A DNA stretch of 64,000 bases from Acephala macrosclerotiorum. Lineage: Eukaryota > Ascomycota > Leotiomycetes > Helotiales > Mollisiaceae. The notes under the pieces are model-generated. The model did not search any database and was not told where the DNA came from. It saw only the letters and a list, made by a program, of their open reading frames with translations. A program made the translations under genes and the position numbers. Where the stretch lies: the NCBI GenBank assembly GCA_014904845.1, contig MU119237.1, forward strand, positions 124,001-188,000, in the 5' to 3' direction. Shown piece after piece: positions 56,307 to 64,000 of this stretch; the stretch's first letter is position 1; each line of letters starts with the position of its first letter.

Positions 56307-57780
56307 ATGGCGACACAAAGACCTCTATGGGAGCAATTGCAGAAGATGAACGAAAAGAAGAGATTGCTCCTGCTTCTTGACATCTTCGTGATCGAATACT
56401 TTTTCAAGGAAAGACTTGCTGCTCCTTCTAGAATATGCCAGTGCGTCTATCCCTCGATAAACTTGTTGGAACTGCTTTCGCAGCAAAAGATTGAAGGAGC
56501 GACCAAGATTTGCGAAGATGAGTTGAGTGTAGATGGAGAGCTACAGGTAGAGGACGAGGTCGGGGACCAAGAGGAGGAAATAGAGGAGGAAACAGCAGAG
56601 GAAACAGAAGAGGAGGAGACAGAGGAATACAGCGAGACAAAATATCGCATAACAATCTCGCCTAGCACCCCAACAATAGCGGAACCTCCTATGATGGCCG
56701 AATCGAAACGAGAAGTGGCAGAGGAACATACCCGCAAGATAATCTCCGACCTTCGCATTTCTAACTTAGCAGCGGTAGACCTAGATGATGTGGAAAAGCG
56801 GGTCTCCACGATCTTGGAACCTTTCCACGATGAGCCGCGTCTCAATGTTCCTGGCGGGATCGAATGGAAGGAGAGAAGGAAAACGATCCTCGAAAGTCTG
56901 TACCTCTATCAGAAGAATATAGGCTTAATCTTCCATCCTTTTGGAGACCTTCCAGGAGAACTTCGCCACGAGATATGTAGGTGTTGGGCAAAAGAACTTT
57001 TTCTGATTCTCATGCACAATATCCCAGTTCCCCTGGATCAACTTTGATAGAGCAACTGCTAATTTCCTGGTTACCTTAGGGTGACTGACACATCACGAAG
57101 ACCGAGCACCCGCTGTCATTAAACTCCGACTATCACTCCAGAGTTCAGCCTCGACGGTCTCAATCACCAACAATACGTGTCTGCAGAACGACTCCCGCAT
57201 TTTGAGGACTCTAGTAGCGTTGCATGTTTGCCGAGAATCGCGAAGTCAATTCCTTTCGCGATACTCTAGAAATTTTGATCTGAAATGTGGAGACTAGACG
57301 CCAGATTGCGATGTCTGCGTCTGCTACCAAGACCATCTACACTGTCGTCCGAAAACAGAATGCTTCGACTCCAATCGTGGCATGGCAAAAGACTATTTCT
57401 GGGATCCGAAGAGATATGTAATTCATCTATCGCAATCCGAGAATGATTTTGATGTGTCTTGGTTCGGTACTAGGATGCGTATTGCTGGAGTGAAACGTAT
57501 CGTACTCGAGCAGGAGCTATTCTTGAGTCTGGCGGACAACGAGATACTTCGTGGTGAAGAGCTGGAAACCATCTTTGTCGCGTGCGAGAAATTTAGCATC
57601 AGGACATTTCTGTTCCCTCCGCGTGTCCTGAGCTACGATTCTATAGTTCAGCGCCATCTAGACTTGAAAGGCGAGGAATTGAGCAAACTTGTTGGGACCA
57701 AGAAGGTCATTGTCGTGGGAGATATAAGCCAGCTCGAGAAGGAGGGGTTCGCGAATCGGGGCAGGAAACCGAGCACTTGA
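56307..57780 (+). pseudogene. 2EXR-family paralogue, broken
   Basis: It begins with an ATG and 246 codons that include a Glu-rich stretch and end in the 2EXR start motif FHPFGDLPGELRHEIC, after which the frame is lost at about 56.98 kb. From about 57.21 kb another frame reads LHVCRESRSQFLSRYSRNFD, then hits TAG, then CDVCVCYQDHLHCRPKTEC and DYFWDPKRYVIHLSQSENDF to a stop at 57780. The order of motifs matches the intact neighbour at 54.9 kb (HACQESRS, Cys-rich insert, WNPNRDVVYLSE). This is therefore a tandem paralogue that has decayed, unless introns bridge the gaps; the in-frame TAG argues against that. Confidence 0.7.
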
Positions 57781-58051
57781 ACTACAACGGGAATGGTTTT
57801 CAGTAGAGTAACCTTTAAAAAAATAGTGAAGTGCGTTGAACGGTAGGAATATCGAGGACCGAGACTTGAAGAAATTACGGCTGAAGCGTCGTGCAAGAGA
57901 ATATGAGCATACAAATGAAAACTTCAGGGGTACCCTTGGCCCATAATCAACTGCCTTCTGAATGGGCTGGAAAGTCGAAGACTGCAGACCCAAATGTCAT
58001 AGAACTTTTCAACGAGCATTGCCCACCCAAGTATCAGCTGCGAGGCAACAA

Positions 58052-58777
58052 TCAGTCATCTAGAACCTGGAGTCCGTCGATTCTCATCTTCCTCAACAAG
58101 TTTCGATGCTGATACCCCATAGTTCGCATGCCGAAAGCCAATCTGTGTATCCGAGTTTGCATACCCATTTTCTCGAGGTATGAAATGTCCTCGGTGGAGT
58201 TCTGAAGTCTTTCATCAATTTTTTTTTTTTTGGCAGAGTGCAAGGGGTGACGGGATATCTCAACATATTTGGCGTACACAACAAATATGGAGCGGGGTCT
58301 TGCAACAGACCCAAACATTAACTTACCTCATCATCATTCACTGGGTCAACTACAACAGCGAGTGCACGAAGATCGGGGTAGGATTCAAGGCTGTTAGCTC
58401 CTTTCCCTGTGCCTTTCTGAATGTTTGGGCCTCATCTTCGCCATCATCATCGAAGCCTCGAATATGCTTCAACACGACTTCTGCAGCTTGTGCCCTAACC
58501 GTGTCCAGTGTAAGCTCCTTCAACACGGGAGCCGAAATATCTTCTCCAACAGCTATCTCTTCGTCATGTTTGCGGGGATTCTTGATAACAATTGTGAGGC
58601 TCTCTTTCTGTTCGTTTCAAAGCTGGCCCAACTATGCTAACCTCCTATCGAAGTTGCACCAAGCCAGCATCACCAATCCATAGCATAGTGCCGTACGCCG
58701 TCTAGCTGTCACAGCAGTTTGTTTCCGCCTTCTTCGTTTTCCTCGCCCGAGAGGTAATGGTGCAAGAGTCCTGCCAT
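58052..58777 (-). pseudogene. Decayed gene of unknown family
   Basis: Minus-strand pieces in several frames look like real protein. They are an ATG at 58777 (MAGLLHHYLSGEENEEGGN, then a stop), a long piece near 58330-58610 (IVIKNPRKHDEEIAVGEDIS, later KHIRGFDDDGEDEAQTFR), a frame-shifted continuation (ESYPDLRALAVVVDPVNDDE) followed by GTAAGT, and a last piece ending LRKMRIDGLQVLDD with a stop at 58052-58054. At least one stop and one frameshift prevent a single product. I do not recognise the family. A run of 13 A (minus strand) near 58220 lies before the last piece. Confidence 0.5.
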
Positions 58778-58789
58778 AGAATTCAAGAC

Positions 58790-59149
58790 TTAAAATTCTA
58801 TATGAGCTCTATCTGTAAAGTAAAACAGATCTATGGCCTTGCTCACACATCTAAACTTCCCATTAGGATAATAAGTTGTAGGATTCGCGTACGGCAATAA
58901 ACCCCAATGTCCGCTCTGCAACCCAATCTCTCTAGACAATTGGTAGACATGCAGAATGTTGGGAACCGGATTTTGAGGCTGGGCGACGATCCGTATTTGG
59001 GCTTGTTCGAGTGACAGTCGAACATAGAGAGGGCCTAGAGCTATGCGATGTGTGTGGATATTGTTGATAATGAGGGCGTCGGCGGCGAAACTTGTAGGCT
59101 GCAGGTTTCCCCCTAAATGGGGCCCCATGACATGTTTAGATCCTTGCAT
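58790..59149 (-). CDS. Hypothetical protein, weak support
   Basis: An ATG at 59149 opens a 119-residue frame. It has no recognisable domain, no signal peptide and no clear codon bias, but the composition is not extreme. It could be chance or a gene fragment next to the decayed gene on the same strand. Confidence 0.25.
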   Translation of the reverse strand: MQGSKHVMGPHLGGNLQPTSFAADALIINNIHTHRIALGPLYVRLSLEQAQIRIVAQPQNPVPNILHVYQLSREIGLQSGHWGLLPYANPTTYYPNGKFRCVSKAIDLFYFTDRAHIEF

Positions 59150-60093
59150 CCATTAAAAATCCTCGAGTAGTTTTACTAAAAAGCTCGGTTTCCGATTATT
59201 TAAGCCCGGGCCTTGTTTCACCTCTTTACCGAAGCTCATATTACCTAAGCTTCCTCCTGCCGCACGTCCTCGTGGAGCCCTATGGGGGAAAAAACGAGCA
59301 GCCTGGGCGAAAGTCTAGATTGAGCGCTGGATTTCGAGGGGGAGGTGCGTGAAGCGCAGGAAAGCCATAATGCACGTTTGCGTATCGTCTGAAGGCTGTA
59401 AAGGCGCAAGGAAACCTTGCGAGATACTGGGCTTTGAAGCTGATTCAGGCTGGGGTTAAAGCTAGACTTGAGAGGAAAGCTTCTGAATTGATTAGCATTC
59501 ATAGTCATGCATGGCTACTTCTGCAAAGTTCTCTCTTACCCGACACTCAAATGTATCTATCAGAGGCAGTGGTTTAGGACGAAAAGAGGAAGTCAAATGT
59601 TGTAAGAGTGGTGGAGGTGAAGAGACGGGTGAAAGCTCAAGGTTGACGCGACCATTGCAGCTATCCCCAACTGGGTGAAGTCTCATGCATGCACTTGGAC
59701 CTCAGCTCGAAGTTTCTTTCAGTCTTCGATTTTTCTATCCGAGTAGTGAACAAGGAAGTTGGAGACAATTCATCTTCACGTTTTTGAATTCTCGTAAACA
59801 TAAGTCTACTATACACATTTTTCTCGACCTCTCTCGGCGGAATAAAGTCAGAAGTGCACGGGAACAGAGCAGAAGTGAATCCCCTGGTATTCATTTCACG
59901 CCCCTCCTCAAACTAGAAGCCACCCAATGGCAGCATAACCCATTCCAACACCATATACAAGCATGGCAATTATCCTGCCTTGAAACAAACAATACTCCAT
60001 ACACCTACCCCTTGACACAGAATGTTTGTGAGAATGGAGAAGTCGATGCTTCAACGCCAAATGCTAATTGAACAGTACCCAGTAACATCAACC
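59150..60093. other. Spacer downstream of the kinesin gene, no gene seen
   Basis: Several overlapping open stretches on both strands lack family character. It ends at the kinesin stop codon (60094-60096). Confidence 0.4.
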
Positions 60094-63000
60094 TCATGAC
60101 TCACTCGTGCGGTCACGAACTTGCTTTTGCTTCTTCGCCGTCCCAATATGTGTGTTGTGCACCTGAGTGGTTAGCCACGATCAAGGAATTGAGAGAGTGA
60201 GCATACTTTTGTGGCAAATTTGAGACTGGTAAGAGTTTCTTGTAGATGAGCCTCGAGTGGACTCGCCATCACAAACATGAGTGTCTTCGAGTTACCGCCA
60301 AGGGAGTATTGAAGCAGGTACGTCAACTATCACTGTCAGCACGCATCCTCGACGAGAAGCAGAAGCGCTTACCTTTGAGTTCCTATATGGGATGTGAGCG
60401 CCTTCCTTCCCTTGACCCAAGGCACCAATAACATCTCCTAGGCAGCTCAGACTCTTGTTGATGTTCTGAGTCTCCTTCATTCTGTCTCCCTCTGCGCCTG
60501 ATGACTTGAGTCTCTCCGAACCAGCGAGATCGACCAGATTCAAGGTGCCTACGGAAGTTTCGTTGGTTGTGCTATTGTGGCCGACCAGTTTCAAGATAAA
60601 TACTGAATGAGAGCGGGATGATCGCTCATTGGACTTGGTTGCGGCAACACTTCGATTGTTGGCTGCTTGCTTCAAGATTGTCTCGACGGTATCGGCCGAG
60701 TCGAGTGTCACCGTCTTCAACCCTGTCACTGTGGTCTGCTTCTTCTGGTCGTCGTGGCGAATCTCGTGTTTTTTCTTGTCAAAGTCCTTCGAACTCCCAA
60801 GTAAATCGTGGATCTCTTCATTGTAGACTTCGACGAAGCTTCCTTCCATGGTGTAGGTCCATCCCTTCTCCTTCAGGTTTGTTGCCGTCTCGTAAATCTG
60901 GTGTGTCGCTCGAGGTATCATTCCATCGGCCGAAGACATTGTATGAGTCTTCCCGGATCCAGTCTGACCGTAGCAGAAAATGCAAACATTGTACCCATCC
61001 AACGCACTCTGAACAAGTTGTGAGATCTCTTCAAATACCTCTTGGTTCTGGCTTTCAGGACCGAAAACACGATCGAATGTAAACGAATGAGTTTTCCTTG
61101 TGATGTTGCCAAGACTGCTCTTCTCCTCTTTGCCAAGGACCTCTAGCTCTTTGCCTTCTTTATCGGTGTCAGGATACTTCAGTTTGGCTGAGTCTCCTTC
61201 CGCTGTATCAAAGACTGGCCGCACTCTGCACATGACACGAATGTTGCCCTTCAGCTCCTGAACCTGGTTGAATAAGATTCGGCGCAGAGTTTCCTCCTTG
61301 ATCAATTTCGCCTTTGATGTTTCCGCTGATCTCATGGCGTCTTGGAGTCTAGACTCCATTTCGGCAAAACTGTCGGATTGCGCCTTGCTTCCGGACTCAA
61401 GGAAGTGTATGCGAGCACGAAGACTTGATACCGTTGCTTCTAGGGACTGTATGGTGGTGGAGGTCTCGATGCCAGTCTTCTGCTGAGCTTCCCTAAGGGC
61501 TGCGAGGTCATTTTGAACATTGCCTTTCAAAGTCTGTTCTCGGTCCAATTCTCCTCTAATTTCCTCCAGTTCCCCCCTCATGTTCTGAATCTCACGGTCC
61601 TTCTGTTGCAAGGCTATATCGAGGTTTTGACTTTCTGTTGTAATACGGGATTCAAGATCTTGAATTTCACGAAGTCTTCGACTCCGCTCGTCCTCGAGCT
61701 TCGAGTCGTTCCTCCGCTCTAATTCTCGAGTCCTGTCTTCCAGTGCGATAGCTGCTCGTCGCTCGAGTTCTTGTAATTCTTCTCGATGTGCTCGGAGGAG
61801 CCGGTCGAGTTCGTCGGCATTACTTCTCCGGACTTGGTCAATCTCATTTCGATGCTCTCGTCGGGCTTCATCCATCTCGTTCCGGCTCGCTCTGATTTGA
61901 TCATCCAGGCTGGTGGTAAGTGTAAGTAACCTCTCTTGGAGCATATTAGCCTTCTGCCTCATAGCATCCAAATCACTTTGCAGTGTCTGGTTTGATGACG
62001 ATAGTTGTGTTCGGATAGTTTCGAGTTCAGCGACTGCACAAAATTAGCCAACCAGCTCAACCAGGACTGCTCAAGGCATACTTCTCGCTTTGAAGACTTT
62101 GACAGCCTCTTCGAGACCACTCCGTTCTAAGCTACTGCCATTAAGCGTTTCTTGCAGCTTAGTGTACATAGCCTCCATATTCTCGAGGCGACCATTAACA
62201 TCCCATCCTGTGAATTGAGTTAATCCAGATTCTTTTGACAAAAACGGAGTCTTCGAGGGGGATGGCTTAGGGTTTCGCCGCGGGGTGGGAGTCGCGTTGA
62301 ATGCCTCCACCTTGGAAGGCACCGGAATGTGTGAAGGAGTCTTTGGGCAAACTGGAGCTACTTCTCCAGGACCCTGATAAAGCACCACTTCATTCCCGGC
62401 GCTCTGAATTTTCATATTTCGCATGCCTGTACTGATGGACGGCTTATGAGATATCGATTTCGACGGTGGTTTAGCTCTCCACGATCTCGCTTGATGATCT
62501 TGCGGTCTGTTCGACTTTACTTCTTCGTCAATAGATAGCATGCTCATAGCTGTACTGACAGAGACATCTCGGAACTTAGTAGGGGACCTCATCTCAGTCA
62601 TGGACTGATGCCCTCGTAATTTCCTGTTCCGGATTGTAAAACCCTCGGCGGGTACAGGTAGTGCATAAGAAGATGGTAATGAAGTTAATGGCTGCATACC
62701 CTTACGCTTCCCTTGTGCTGGATCGTCTTCGTCGTCCGAGTAATTCTCTATCGATGTAACCGGTCGCGATTTAGGTATGCCGGTCGTTGGGCGGGTTGTT
62801 GTAGATTGGCTGAAGCCCATTGATGTTGGTGCTCGATTGCCATAAGCTGAAGCAGGGCGGCTAGCGGGGCCGATGCTACTGGCATAGCTGCTATTCGATG
62901 TGTTTCGAGAGGTAGCTGATGGTGTTCGTGATGAGGATATCGATGATGTGAAAGAGGGGTTTCGGCCATGGCCTGGCTTCTAAGAGAAGAGTTAGCTTCT

Positions 63001-63661
63001 GCTGAGCAACATCCTATGAGCTGTTGTGGTAAAGATCACAATCTGTGGGGGTTGAAGACACTGTATTTGTGATTTCAGGTCGTTCGATGATGCTTCCTTT
63101 CTAGCACGAACAGCTTGATGTGTTTGCGGACGTCTTAGGAAATGGCGAGCAGTCTTTGGGGACTCGAATTCCCAAAGCTTTTGCTTTTCCATGTTGTGGC
63201 GGATTTGGTGGTGAAATATAGGGCTTTCTAGGAGGATACTCACACTTGCACCAACAAGAGAAGTAGCCTTCACATGCGACCTTGAACTCGGGGTGGGAGC
63301 TGCGATGGACCTTGGCTCTCCTGCTCTTTCCACAAGTGTTTTTCGTTTAGGGTCTGGCTCATCTGCATCTCTCTATTAGTCATTTGTATTCCCTGCCCTT
63401 CGATGTGCTGCTTACACGCTGCGCTGATTTTGTGCTTGAGGAAATTTGGCGGAGCCATCTTCGAGAACAGCTTCGACCGCGCATTGCTTTCAGATTCCGA
63501 GATCTCTGCCAGGCTTTGGCTTTGGCTTTTCCCAAAAGATGGTATCTGTGATGGAGGTCGCGGAAGTTGTGATGTTCGCATACTCTGATGACGATGGGTG
63601 AGCATGTAGGAAGCAAGATACAATAGTTGAGGCATACCGAATTCTCCTCTGAATAATCCAT
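60094..63661 (-). CDS. Kinesin-14 family C-terminal motor protein (Kar3/KlpA-like)
   Basis: Exons worked out by phase: 63638-63661, 63416-63584, 63244-63362, 62082-62979, 60373-62033, 60207-60326 and 60094-60162, about 1019 residues. A further small exon may lie in the 264-nt gap at 62980-63243. The N-terminal third is basic, Ser/Pro-rich and probably binds microtubules. A coiled coil of about 200 residues follows (60.9-62.0 kb region). The neck [14 protein letters not shown] leads into a C-terminal motor with P-loop [12 protein letters not shown], switch [12 protein letters not shown], switch [11 protein letters not shown] and the late [20 protein letters not shown] neck before the motor and a motor at the C terminus define kinesin-14, minus-end-directed motors of the spindle. 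All nucleotide-binding motifs are intact. Confidence 0.93.
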
Positions 63662-64000
63662 TTTGACCTCGACCGTAGCAATTGCTACACGCGTAGGCTG
63701 ACTATCGCATGCATATACTGATGAAGATACCAGAAGTGGAGAGCAATGGCGAGTTGTACTATGAAACAATAGACAATAGATGTTGGTGTTCGTTATCGCA
63801 TTCGGTCGCCAAATCTTGTTTACTCCGAATGTTGATATTCGTCACGTGTAAGACATCATAGCAACCAGAATCTGCTAACCACTTCGGGCTAATATATAAA
63901 TCCCTGCAGAATCACGAGCAAACGGAGAGAAGATGACCGAAGTACGAATCGTCACAAAAAATGCACACCGATGCATCTCATGTTCTGACATTTGACAGCT
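63662..64000. other. Upstream region of the kinesin gene, no gene seen
   Basis: It holds the promoter side of the kinesin start codon at 63661. No other coding sequence is supported up to the window end. Confidence 0.4.

Overview
The window is a piece of a filamentous ascomycete (Pezizomycotina) nuclear genome. The reasons are short spliceosomal introns of about 47-100 nt with GTAAGT/GTATGT donors, and fungal-only families: HET, 2EXR and DUF6604 proteins, a Zn2Cys6 regulator, a bZIP-DUF3425 protein and a hybrid histidine kinase. RIP-like transition mutation of repeats points the same way. A leotiomycete-like fungus is my guess; the sequence alone does not prove it. Exon coordinates given here were worked out by hand from splice motifs and codon phase.

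The left third is repeat-rich. Positions 1-5492 are one Ty3/gypsy-type LTR retrotransposon on the minus strand, reduced to extreme AT-richness. Its LTR at 5315-5492 is almost unmutated, while the start of its partner LTR at 1-96 is heavily mutated. The two align without a gap and every difference is C-to-T or G-to-A in the mutated copy. Two less mutated islands sit inside the element. A MITE-like element (5792-6297), an intact cytochrome P450 gene (6875-8602) and a complete but decayed hAT transposon (8903-12219, with a perfect 8-bp target duplication) follow. A HET-domain gene (12648-14513) and a 379-bp MITE with 36-bp inverted repeats end this part.

From 16.2 to 24.7 kb lies a compact metabolic group: an allantoate-permease-like MFS transporter (minus), a divergently transcribed amidase (plus), a ketopantoate-reductase-like enzyme (plus) and a Zn2Cys6 regulator (minus). 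The arrangement suggests a small uptake and catabolism cluster for an amide-type substrate. This is inference.

A HET pseudogene (25.3-26.9 kb) separates this group from gene-richer sequence: hybrid histidine kinase, SDR oxidoreductase, bZIP-DUF3425 protein, DUF6604 protein, a disordered protein with a PP1-type docking motif, a small lipocalin-like protein with a probable GC-AG intron, dihydroxyacid dehydratase (ILV3), RNase T2, a proline-rich F-box-like protein, a 2EXR gene with a decayed paralogue next to it, and a C-terminal-motor kinesin (kinesin-14) at the right end.

Several right-hand genes carry precise lesions. The bZIP-DUF3425 gene has an 8-bp tandem duplication, the DUF6604 gene appears to lack one G in a homopolymer, the RNase T2 start codon reads ATA, and the 2EXR genes have start or stop problems. 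These are either real gene decay or assembly errors, and the exact bases are given so they can be checked. I found no CRISPR array, rRNA or convincing intact tRNA.
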